Positions 49,801 through 61,800 of a DNA stretch of 64,000 bases are shown here, in pieces. The stretch's first letter is position 1, and the number at the start of each line of letters is the position of its first letter. The position numbers and the translations under genes were made by a program. The notes under the pieces were generated by a model, which had not been told where the DNA came from, ran no database searches, and worked only from the letters and a program-made list of their open reading frames with translations. The stretch comes from Pegea sp. RAD2-039 (Eukaryota > Chordata > Thaliacea > Salpida > Salpidae): positions 248,001 through 312,000 of the forward strand of contig JAQGEQ010000137.1 of NCBI GenBank assembly GCA_034620365.1. Reading direction: 5' to 3'.

Positions 49801-52800
49801 GTACAACAAACAGAAACACAACAAACAGAAACACAACAAACAGAAGTACAACAAACAGAAGTACAACAAACAGAAGTACAACAAACAGAAACACAACAAA
49901 CAGAAACACAACAAACAGAAACACAACAAACAAAAGTACAACAAACTGAAATACAACAAACAAAAGTACAACAAACAGAAGTACAACAAACAGAAGTACA
50001 ACAAACAGAAACACAACAAACAGAAACACAACAAACATAAACACAACAAACAGAAGTACAACAAACATAAACACAACAAGCAGAAGTACAACAAACAGAA
50101 ACACAACAAACAGAAACACAACAAACAGAAACACAACAAACAGAAGTACAACAAACAGAAACACAACAAACAGAAACACAACAAGCAGAATTACAACAAA
50201 CAGAAACACAACAAACAGAAACACAACAAACATAAACACAACAAACAGAAGTTCAATAGACAGAAACACAACAAACAGAAACACAACAAACAGAAGTTCA
50301 ATAGACAGAAACACAACAAACAGAAACACAACAAACAGAAACACAACAAACAGAAACACAACAAACAGAAGTACAACAAGCAGAAACACAACAAACAGAA
50401 GTACAACAAACAGAAATACAACAAACAGAAATACAACAAACAGAAGTACAACAAACAGAAACACAACAAACAGAAACACAACAAACAGAAGTACAACAAA
50501 CAGAAACACAACAAGCAGAAGTACAACAAACAGAAATACAACAAACAGAAACACAACAAACAGAAGTACAACAAACAGAAGTACAACAAGCAGAAGTAGA
50601 ACAAACAGAAACACAACAAGCAGAAGTACAACAAACAGAAATACAACAAACAGAAACACAACAAACAGAAGTACAACAAACAGAAACACAACAAACAGAA
50701 ACACAACAAGCAGAATTACAACAAACAGAAACACAACAAACAGAAACACAACAAACATAAACACAACAAACAGAAGTTCAATAGACAGAAACACAACAAA
50801 CAGAAACACAACAAACAGAAACACAACAAACAGAAACACAACAAACAGAAGTACAACAAGCAGAAACACAACAAACAGAAGTACAACAAACAGAAATACA
50901 ACAAACAGAAATACAACAAACAGAAGTACAACAAACAGAAACACAACAAACAGAAACACAACAAACAGAAGTACAACAAACAGAAACACAACAAGCAGAA
51001 GTACAACAAACAGAAATACAACAAACAGAAACACAACAAACAGAAGTACAACAAACAGAAGTACAACAAGCAGAAGTAGAACAAACAGAAACACAACAAG
51101 CAGAAGTACAACAAACAGAAATACAACAAACAGAAACACAACAAACAGAAGTACAACAAACAGAAGTACAACAAGCAGAAGTACAACAAGCAGAAACACA
51201 ACAAGCAGAAGTACAACAAACAGAAATACAACAAACAGAAACACAACAAACAGAAGTACAACAAACAGAAACACAACAAACAGAAGTACAACAAACAGAA
51301 ACACAACAAGCAGAAGTACAACAAACAGAAACACAACAAACAGAAACACAACAAACAGAAGTACAACAAACAGAAGTACAACAAACAGAAGTACAACAAA
51401 CAAAAGCACAACAAACAGAAACACAACAAACAGAAGTACAACAAACAGAAATACAACAAACAGAAACACAACAAACAGAAGTACAACAAGCAGAAACACA
51501 ACAAGCAGAAGTACAACAAACAGAAGTACAACAAACAGAAATACAACAAACAGAAGTACAACAAACAGAAACACAACAAACAGAAGTACAACAAACAGAA
51601 ACACAACAAACAGAAGTACAACAAACAGAAACACAACAAACAGAAGTACAACAAACAGAAACACAACAAACAGAAACACAACAAACAGAAGTACAACAAA
51701 CAGAAGTACAACAAACAGAAACACAACAAACAGAAACACAACAAACAGAAGTACAACAAACAGAAACACAACAAACAGAAGTACAACAAACAGAAGTACA
51801 ACAAACAGAAGTACAACAAACAGAAGTACAACAAACAGAAACACAACAAACAGAAACACAACAAACAGAAGCACAACAAACAGAAACACAACAAACAGAA
51901 GTACAACAAACAGAAATACAACAAACAGAAATACAACAAACAGAAGTACAACAAGCAGAAACACAACAAACAGAAGTACAACAAACAGAAGTACAACAAA
52001 CATAAACACAACAAACAGAAGTTCAATAGACAGAAGTACAACAAACAGAAGTACAACAAGCAGAAACACAACAAACAGAAGTACAACAAACAGAAACACA
52101 ACAAACAGAAGTACAACAAACAGAAACACAACAAACAGAAACACAACAAACAGAAACACAACAAACAGAAGTACAACAAACAGAAGTACAACAAACAGAA
52201 ATACAAAAAACAGAAACACAACAAACAGAAGTACAACAAACAGAAACACAACAAACAGAAACACAACAAACAGAAGTACAACAAGCAGAAACACAACAAA
52301 CAGAAACACAACAAACAGAAACACAACAAACAGAAACACAACAAACAGAAGTACAACAAGCAGAAACACAACAAACAGAAGTACAACAAACAGAAGTACA
52401 ACAAACAGAAACACAACAAACAGAAACACAACAAACAGAAACACAACAAACAGAAACACAACAAACAGAAACAGTTTTTACTTTGAAGCAAACTTCTTAT
52501 CACCACAGAAAAAACAAAACGAGGAGTTTCTAGTTCCACTGTGATTATATTTAACAATCGAATTTTCCTGACATTGCACACACTGCCAGCAGCACTTTTC
52601 TTCCTATAAAAATAACTGATCATTTTTCAATATCAAAGATTTGATAAAACTAACTTCTTGATAAAGCATATATTCATCATCATTACAAGGTTTTCCACAA
52701 ACTGAAACTATTTTACGTCTAATTATTCCAAACATTTCCAAGGGTTTCTCAATCGTAACTAGAACATAAATAATCTTTAAAATCAACTTTTTATCATCTT

Positions 52801-55800
52801 GAAGAAGACACTAACGTTCGTTATCTTTGTAATATCCGATAGGTTTCCAATTTTGTTCTCTCATCCCATCATACATTTGAACATCATAAACAGCAGGACC
52901 ATCTTGGTAAGAATCGAATGAAAAGATTTGTTCTGAGGATGTCTTGAAAGAAACATTCTTCAAATATCCGTGTAAGGTCTTCCCTGAGAGTCTAGAAAAC
53001 TTTAAATCCAATAAAAAAGTAAAAAGATTATAAAATTTATAAGTTGTCAAGTTACAAAAAGGTTTCAAAAAATATCTTCAAAAAATTTGTCTTCTAAATT
53101 ATCAGTAAATAATCCGACATCTTCTAAAGTAGTTTAAAAAATCGAAAAAAACACAAAAAAGTATTTCAAAGTTCTTTAATATTTCATATTCTTTAAATCA
53201 ACATTTTGAAATTAATTTAAATAAACTTTTTTTAAAGTTTAAAAAAATTGATTAAAACTAAATTGTATTCTTGAATAGAAATTGAAATATTTGTTTCTTG
53301 TACCTCTTTACAAAGAGGGTTATTTTTTGGACATAGATCCATTTGAGCGTCACTAATAGCGTTAGCAAAAGCTGTAATCGCGTTTCTAGCTGGTTGAAGA
53401 AGTGAAGTTAGTGGTGTTTCTTTAGGTAAAGTTAAATCCAAACTACATAATTGTTTAGATGTTGTACTTGCTTCTGTAGTCTGTTAACATCTGTTAGTTT
53501 GTTAAATAAAAAAGTTTTAGACTTACATTTAAAGTACAATTTCTTAGATAAGAAATATAAAGAGCAAAATAAGGATTATATTGAAGTGCATCTCCTATTG
53601 TAAGAGACTGAAGATGCTTTTTAAACTTGTCATTATGCAAATGAGTACAAGGTCCAAATGTAATCGCCCCGTTCAAAACTATCTGAAACTCTTCCTCTTT
53701 GTCATCTCTATAAGATCAGTTTGTTGTTTCTACTTGAAGTAAAAAGTTGTTTGTTAGATTCACCGTTTTAAAAGCTCCAGAATATCTGGGACTTGAATCC
53801 CATGTAGTAAATCAGATCCAATTATCTGGAAACGTTCTTTTGTGTCTCTTTTTACAAATTGTTCCAACAGCAACGAGAAATGAACTTGGTTTACAAACAT
53901 GATGATTACTACAAAATGATTTGAAAACTTAATACGCTTCAGTGATTTGTAATTTCATTCATAAAAATAAATTCGATTAAAAAAGTGATGAGAAGTTTTA
54001 AACTTCATTTTAAATTTGATCAAAATTCAGCGACAACTTCAAACATGAGAATTTACGTCAAAGTAAAATTTGAAGCAAGCTAATCACTTCTCGTATTTTC
54101 AGATATATTAATTGACTGAATCAACAAACTATAAAAAGATAAAGACTCTATAAGCAGATACTTTTGTAGATAAATCTATAAATTTTAATCATTATATTCT
54201 ATAAGTATTGTCGATAATATTTCAATTAATTTTCTATGATTTAAAAAATTGTTGTTAAAAAAATAAAGAATAATTTGGTTGAGTTTTAAGATAAATTTTA
54301 TGAATATTTTGTTTTAAAAACAATTTGTTGGTGTTTTACTAACCATTCGATTTTTCATTTTCAATTAAATACCAAACAAATTCTCTGACGTTTTTCTGTG
54401 AAATGAAACGAGGGAATTTTAAAGCCAATGATAAGCAGATAGGAAGACGAATCGTTTTTGTCAAAAAAGTATCATAAGCTCCAATTCCTGTCAATAATTT
54501 CAGTTTGATTTAACATCAAAAATATTATTCTAAAAAGTTGTTTTAAAAGTTGTAAAAATCACAAAAATTAATTTTTAAAAAGTTGCTCACCATAATCATC
54601 ATCATCATAAATAAACGAGACGTATTCCCATTGATTCTTCACGAGCAGCTCGATTATTGCGTCAATCTAAAGACACAAAGATGTTGTTAGAGACACTAAA
54701 AAGCTTATCCATCAACTGGTTCACCTGATAGTTATCTGAAGGAGCAGTTCGAAAGAAGTAGGAATAGCGTTGCTTGTTGCTAAGCATTGGGCTTGTTGCC
54801 CCGTAACTAATCTGTAATTAATAGAAATTATCTGAGATGTGTTTCCAAGTCATAAAATTTAAATTTTTTTAGAAAATTTTGATTGTAATCACTTGTGGAA
54901 GTTTGAAAAGTCCTAGAAGCTTAGCTGTTGGAACGGCTACTTCGCTAGATTGAGGACCAATTACACCCCAAAGTGTGTTGTTACTTGTCAATATTTCCAA
55001 GTTCGGAAAATAAAACATAATAATCTGTAGAAGGAAATAAATTTTTTGATTAATTTATCAGTAAATTGATCTGTAAATAAAATTCAGTTTGTTTTAGATT
55101 TCTATAAAATAAAAATGTTTTGAAATTCGTCTGTTAAATAAAAGTAATTAAATTTATTAAAAAACAGAACAAAAAGTAATAAATTTTTCTAAATTAAACA
55201 AACTAATCAATTAAAACAGAAAAATTTTGAAGAATTTAGTTGTGACTTTGATGATACAAATCCCAGATTAGTTAAAAGTTCAAAACTATGTTTGTTAGAA
55301 ATTGAAATTTAAAAAAAATCCTTTTATTAAGATCTAAAAACAAATCATTAAAATCAAAAGATGATCAAAGTAAAATTTATAATCCAAGAGTTTATTAGAA
55401 GATAGTTTTTTACAAAATTTGGTTTTACAAATTTTCAAATTTGAGGAACAATTCAGTTTTGGTTTTGAATCAAATCAAATGGTTACTTGTTGAATGGCTA
55501 ATACATCCACAACACAATCAGCTGTTGAATTTAAGATAAGACGAACGCCTGGTAGAAAGCTTTTGTTTGAATTAATTTCTTTTATCGTATAATGAAGCAT
55601 CTCCAAAGACTGAAATTTTAAACTTTTTATGAATACAATTTCGAATTCCAAAGATTTTAAATGGAAAGTTTAAAGACCTGTATGCTTCCTCCGTAGATTC
55701 GTTCCTCATCACAATACTCATCGACTCCGCGATGGAAGATCTTGTTCAAACTTCCGACGTTGATGATAAAGTTTTGTTGATTTGTTTGTTCGTCTTCATT

Positions 55801-55869
55801 CACAACTGAATTTATGAAATTAGAAGAAACCAGAAAGATAATGATAGAAAAATAAGGAAATAAACTCAT
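43820..55869 (-). CDS. metabotropic glutamate receptor-like class C GPCR
   Basis: About 19 exons can be joined. The first in-frame ATG is 55869, followed by a hydrophobic signal peptide. A Venus-flytrap ligand domain follows: GGSIQ/SLEMLHYTIKEINS, LPGVRLILNSTADC, WGVIGPQSSEVAV, ISYGATSPML, RTAPSDNYQ and IIGSDLL. The cysteine-rich domain includes VSVCGKPC and CCWQCVQCQENS. The seven-helix domain starts at LPVGLKYLSFTQPWAW (45613) and includes RASGRELSSIMLVGLLLA, KVPAGFNEAKHIVFAVYI and FGPKVYIIMFRPAKN, all mGluR hallmarks. The intron at 45614-52481 is filled by a minisatellite, and phase 2 is kept across it. The position of the glutamate side-chain Arg of mammalian mGluRs appears as Ser (IQ-S-LEML). 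TTTCAG ends 36 nt before the ATG. The last exon (about 43982-43820) is tentative. Likely a neuronal or sensory amino-acid receptor. Confidence 0.9.
45614..52481 (-). repeat. 6.87-kb intron filled by a 15-bp minisatellite
   Basis: On the + strand the unit is (A/G)(C/T)ACAACAAACAGAA, about 450 copies from about 45620 to 52470. Variants at the first two bases (AC, GT, GC, AT) and CATAAAC, CAAGCAGAA, TTCAATAGACAG forms mark subtypes. On the sense strand it reads as a T-rich, pyrimidine-like track (TTCTGTTTGTTGTG). The donor is at 52481 and the acceptor ends at 45614. Larger duplicated blocks of about 525-531 bp are visible. Because 15 is a multiple of three and no stop occurs in the common unit, all three - frames stay open for very long distances. 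Confidence 0.95.
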
Positions 55870-55905
55870 ATTGAATAACAATTATATTATTTGGTTGTTA
55901 ATAGG

Positions 55906-58800
55906 CTGAAATTTGAAATAATTCTAATTAAAAAACAAGCCACAGTTTATCTTTAATAATTGCAAAATGTTGTTTTACAAACAATTGATAGTTGATGACT
56001 ACAACCTTACTACTTTTTTACTTGAAGTCTTTTAATAATTTATCAATGAATTAAATTATAAGTTAGAAATTAAAACTGCTTTTTTAACGAATTGTTTTTG
56101 TGTTTGTAGCTTTGTAAGAACTTAACTTTGTGTTTGTTTAAGCGTACTACAGATGCCTTTTATAATTGTTATTCATATTGTTATTCATATTGTTATTTAT
56201 ATTGTTATTCATATTGTTATTCATATTGTTATTCATATTGTTATTCATATTGTTATTCATATTGTTATTCATATTGTTATTCATATTGTTATTCATATTG
56301 TTATTCATATTGTTATTCATATTGTTATTCATATTGTTATTCATATTTTTATTCATATTGTTATTCATATTGTTATTCATATTGTTATTCATATTGTTAT
56401 TCATATTGTTATTCATATTGTTATTCATATTGTTATTCATATTGTTATTCATATTGTTATTCATATTGTTATTCATATTGTTATTCATATTGTTATTCTT
56501 ATTGTTATTCATATCGTTATTCATATTGTTATTCCTATTGTTATTCATATTGTTATTCATACAGCTGATACTATTTACAACTAATCTATTCTAAGTAAAC
56601 TAAAAGCAAAATAATTTCATCTCTAAAATTTTGGTAATTTAAAACGAATAAATTCTCTTTGAAATAACATCTGAACTTTTTAAAGAACATTTTTATGTTT
56701 GTAACTGTCGACTCATTCTTACCGCTTTCATCACAAAAATATTTCTTTTTAGCAACTTGTGTAAGTTTAAAAACTTTTCCCAAAAAGTATTTCTCATAAA
56801 TATAATAACTTTTTGTTATAAATATTTCATTTTTAGCTGCTAAATAGAAACAAAGTAAAGAACCTTTTAAAGTTAAAAATAAACATTTAAAACAAAAACT
56901 GTTTCATTGCATATATCATTTATTAATTACATTAAAATTCGTTAAAATATATTATCAAAATATTAGTTATGCTTTTATTCTTATATATATAATATAAAAT
57001 AGTTTTTAAAGATTTTTTTAAAACTTATTATTTGATATAAAATAGACAAAGTGCTTTTCAGAATTTTAATTTGAAATAAAGGCCATTAAAAAATTACTCT
57101 AAAAAATACATTAAGCTAAAAAGCTTCTAAACACTTTCTAGCATCTGATGAAAAACTAAACAAACTCTTCAGACACAAAACAAAGTTGAGATAAATTTAC
57201 GAAATTCTCTCTATTTATTAGAACTGATCTGACATTTATAAATTTCGAAATATTTCTGTCTGTTGGTTGTCGGATTTTGACAATATCCGTGAAATAATTG
57301 AAATGTTATTAGATGAAAGCAAATCTTCATAATTTACATAAAACAACGTTTCACTCAAAAAAGTTGAATTGATTTTAACTTGTTATCATATCAGCTTTAA
57401 AAACTTTATTAAGAAAGTTTTATTATAAAAACTCACTTAAAATTATAAAAACTCAAATCTACATATAATGATTAGAACTGTAATCAACATTTTCAAATAT
57501 TCAAATTTCAGAATAAGACTATTCGAGAAGAGATAAGTGAGTCGTAGATAAAGAAGATTTGATGATCAAAGACAGTTTGCAGGTCTTGACGGTTGTCACT
57601 AAGTAAACAAAACATCCTTCTGTTTGTAATTGATGCCACCATGGTTCGAGAAGATGACATCTGTTGAATGATATAATGTCAAGGTTAGTCTTATCAGTAC
57701 GTTTCACTTTTATAATCAATAAAACAGACATAGATAGACTTGAAATGTAAGCAAATAGGTTTTCAGGTAAAAGTTAAAACAAAATAATGTTGTTACAGAA
57801 GCTTGTCTAAACTCAGAAGTCTAACAAACGTATCTTCTATCTATTTATATTATCTAGTCGATTATAGTCGGCAAAAATTTGTTGATAAAGTCTATGAGAT
57901 ATCTGTGATATTTTTAAAGCTAAAATTCTTTAAATTCAAATTGTTTTAAATTCAAATTGACTTTAGTTGTTTGAAAGGTAATTTTGTATCTTTTATCAGT
58001 ATCACAGACTGACTGGAATAATTCTATAGAATTACATAAAAGATTTTCAAACTTTCAAATAGTTTTCAAAACTCTTTTTATATTAAACTTACAATATATT
58101 TTTTAAACATTTTAAAATCTAAAAAAGTAGATAATTTAGAAACAACACAAAATGCTTATTTTTAAAGAAATGGTTAATTCTAAAAACTTCTGTCTAATAG
58201 TGGATTTTGATGAAGCTAATAGAAGTAGATATTGAAATATAGGAAGTTGTTACTTCAATTTACGAGCTTAGGTTCAAATCTTGCTTCTTTATTAATGATT
58301 TTTTATCAAATTCTAAACTCTAACATGAAACTAATAAAAGCTCAGATTAGCTAGCAACAAAATTTAACAATTTTAAAGAATTTGTTGAATTTAATGTAAA
58401 AACCAAATTAGATATTTCAACTTTCATCTTTTTAAGTAAATCTATTTTTTAGTTTTAAACTTTAAATATTGAAAATAGAAATTTATTTTTAGATTGTTAC
58501 TTCGAGAAAACTGACAAATTAACTTTTGTTGTAAATCAGTAAAGTTGTAATCTACAAAGTTTGTTGTTTAATTAAATAAAAGTTAATTACTCAAGATGAA
58601 GAAGGTGTTGCTGGGAGTCGCGGCTTCTTTTGTGAGATTAAATAAAAGTTTTGTTGTTGAAATAAAATCACAAAATTTAATAGAAGAAACTGAAAGTCGA
58701 ATTTTCAAAAAACACCAGAAACTTTCAAATGTTTCAAAATCAACTCTAAAAATGGATTGAAATTCATAAAACGAATAAAAAAAAGTAAAAAAGAAAATCT
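55906..58800. other. intergenic stretch between receptor and BTAF1
   Basis: Apart from the 12-bp array (56165-56560) no clear gene is seen. At 57519-57731 a 70-codon - frame and an overlapping 50-codon frame (about 57658-57506), which begins right after an acceptor-like CATTCAACAG, are both open; neither has a recognisable domain, so a small gene here is possible but unsupported. The rest is A/T-rich. Confidence 0.4.
56165..56560. repeat. 12-bp minisatellite, about 33 copies
   Basis: The unit TTATTCATATTG is repeated with few changes and reads as (Met-Asn-Asn-Asn)n or similar in several frames. It starts about 300 bp upstream of the receptor's first ATG, so it may lie in its promoter or 5' transcribed region. 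A multiple-of-three unit without stops explains the open frames on both strands. Confidence 0.95.
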
Positions 58801-61800
58801 TCAGATCATGGATTTGATGAAGTTGTCAAGGTCATATTGCTCCGTATATTGAGATTGATCCCAAAGATCAGAGAGCCCTTCAACCATCGCGCGTAACCCT
58901 TTGTTAGAAAGTTCAGTCTTCTTCCTTCTGGTCATCACTTGGTCCTGAAACACTTGGGTCAGTGGTCAATGACAACAACTAACATCTACAAACCTTGCCA
59001 ATGTTGAAAAGGTCCAAGACCTGACTGGTCCCCATACTACTGAGCGCGCGATTATCTGAACTCACGATCGTGTTTGCCAGATTCAACTTAAACTTCTGAA
59101 GACCCAAGATCTTCTCTTCTAGGGTCCCTCTGGTGATTATCCGGTACACGTTGACCACCTTCTTCTGACCGATACGGTGGGCTCTGTCCATGGCTTGTAG
59201 GTCAGTGGTCGGGTTCCAATCGTGTTCGACAAATATGACCGTATCTGCCCCGGTTAGGTTCAGACCAAGACCGCCAACTTTGGTGGACAGCAAAAGTACA
59301 TCGATTGAAGGATCATTGTTGAATCTAAAGATGAAGATTTTGAGAAGATCAGAAGATGAAGATTTAGAGAAGATCAGAAGATGAAGATTTTGAGAAAATC
59401 AGAAGATGAAGATTTTGAGATCAGAAGATGAAGATTTTGAGAAGATCAGAAGATGAAGATTTTGAGAAGATCAGAAGATGAAGATTTTGAGAAGATCAGA
59501 AGATGAAGATTTTGAGAAGATCAGAAGATGAAGATTTTGAGAAGATCAGAAGATGAAGATTTTGAGAAGATCAGAAGATGAAGATTTTGAGAAGATCAGA
59601 AGATGAAGATTTTGAGAAGATCAGAAGATGAAGATTTCGAGAAGATCAGAAGATGAAGACTTTGAGAAGATCAGAAGATGAAGATTTTGAGAAGATCAGA
59701 AGATGAAGATTTTGAGAAGATCAGAAGATGAAGATTTCGAGAAGATCAGAAGATGAAGATTTTGAGAAGATCAGAAGATGAAGATTTTGAGAAGATCAGA
59801 AGATGAAAATTTTGAGAAGATCAGAAGATGAAGATTTTGAGAAGATCAGAAGATGAAGATTTTGAGAAGATCAGAAGATGAAGATTTTGAGAAGATCAGA
59901 AGATAAAGATTTTGAGAAGATCAGAAGATGAAGATTTTGAGAAGATCAGAAGATGAAGATTTTGAGAAGATCAGAAGATGAAGATTTTGAGAAGATCAGA
60001 AGATGAAGATTTTGAGAAGATCAGAAGATGAAGATTTTGAGAAGATCAGAAGATGAAGATTTTGAGAAGATTAGAAGATGAAGATTTTGAGAAGATCAGA
60101 AGATGAAGATTTTGAGAAGATCAGAAGATGAAGATTTTGAGAAGATCAGAAGATGAAGATTTTGAGAAGATCAGAAGATGAAGATTTTGAGATCAGAAGA
60201 TGAAGATTTTGAGAAGATCAGAAGATGAGGATTTTGAGAAGATCAGAAGATGAAGATTTTGAGAAGATTAGAAGATGAAGATTTTGAGATCAGAAGATGA
60301 AGATTTAGAGAAGATCAGAAGATGAAGGTTTTGAGAAGATCAGAAGATGAAGATTTTGAGAAGATCAGAAGATGAAGATTTTGAGAAGATCAGAAGATGA
60401 AGATTTTGAGAAGATCAGAAGATGAAGATTTTGAGAAGATCAGAAGATGAAGATTTTGAGAAGATCAGAAGATGAAGATTTTGAGAAGATCAGAAGATGA
60501 AGATTTTGAGAAGATGAGAAGATGAAGATTTTGAGAAGATCAGAAGATGAAGATTTTGAGAAGATCAGAAGATGAAGATTTTGAGAAGATCAGAAGATGA
60601 AGATTTTGAGAAGATCAGAAGATGAAGATTTTGAGAAGATCAGAAGATGAAGATTTTGAGAAGATCAGAAGATGAAGATTTTGAGAAGATTAGAAGATGA
60701 AGATTTTCAGAAGATGAAGATTTTGAGAAGATCAGAAGATGAAGATTTTGAGAAGATCAGAAGATGAAGATTTTGAGAAGATCAGAAGATGAAGATTTTG
60801 AGAAGATCAGAAGATGAAGATTTTGAGAAGATCAGAAGATGAAGATTTTGAGAAGATCAGAAGATGAAGATTTTGAGAAGATCAGAAGATGAAGATTTTG
60901 AGAAGATCAGAAGATGAAGATTTTGAGAAGATCAGAAGATGAAGATTTTGAGAAGATCAGAAGATGAAGATTTTGAGAAGATCAGAAGATGAAGATTTTG
61001 AGAAGATCAGAAGATGAAGATTTTGAGAAGATCAGAAGATGAAGATTTTGAGAAGATGAGAAGATGAAGATTTTGAGAAGATCAGAAGATGAAGATTTTG
61101 AGATCAGAAGATGAAGATTTTGAGAAGATCAGAAGATGAAGATTTTGAGAAGATCAGAAGATGAAGATTTTGAGAAGATCAGAAGATGAAGATTTTGAGA
61201 AGATCAGAAGATGAAGATTTTGAGAAGATCAGAAGATGAAGATTTTGAGAAGATCAGAAGATGAAGATTTTGAGAAGATCAGAAGATGAAGATTTTGAGA
61301 AGATCAGAAGATGAAGATTTTGAGAAGATCAGAAGATGAAGATTTTGAGAAGATCAGAAGATGAAGATTTTGAGAAGATCAGAAGATGAAGATTTTGAGA
61401 AGATCAGAAGATGAAGATTTTGAGAAGATCAGAAGATGAAGATTTTGAGAAGATCAGAAGATGAAGATTTTGAGAAGATCAGAAGATGAAGATTTTGAGA
61501 AGATCAGAAGATGAAGATCTCGAGAAGAATCAGAAGATGAAGATTTTGAGAAGATCAGAAGATGAAGATTTTGAGAAGATCAGAAGATGAAGATTTCGAG
61601 AAGATGAGAAGATGAAGATTTTGAGAAGATCAGAAGATGAAGATTTTGAGAAGATCAGAAGATGAAGATTTTGAGAAGATCAGAAGATGAAGATTTTGAG
61701 AAGATCAGAAGATGAAGATTTTGAGAAGATCAGAAGATGAAGATTTTGAGAAGATCAGAAGATGAAGATTTTGAGAAGATCAGAAGATGAAGATTTTGAG

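Noticed and set aside
45588..52623. Several very long - strand open frames (up to about 1500 codons) of Cys/Leu/Phe/Val repeats
   Set aside because: They run in all three frames of a stop-free 15-bp repeat, and flanking receptor exons splice cleanly around them in phase.
56128..56594. Open frames coding Met-Asn repeats, Tyr-Ser-Tyr-Cys repeats and Ile/Phe/Leu repeats on both strands
   Set aside because: By-product of a 12-bp repeat without stops; no splice or start context supports translation.
57506..57731. Small - strand gene with acceptor-like site
   Set aside because: Two overlapping frames are open, neither with a recognisable feature; kept only as a note in the intergenic entry.
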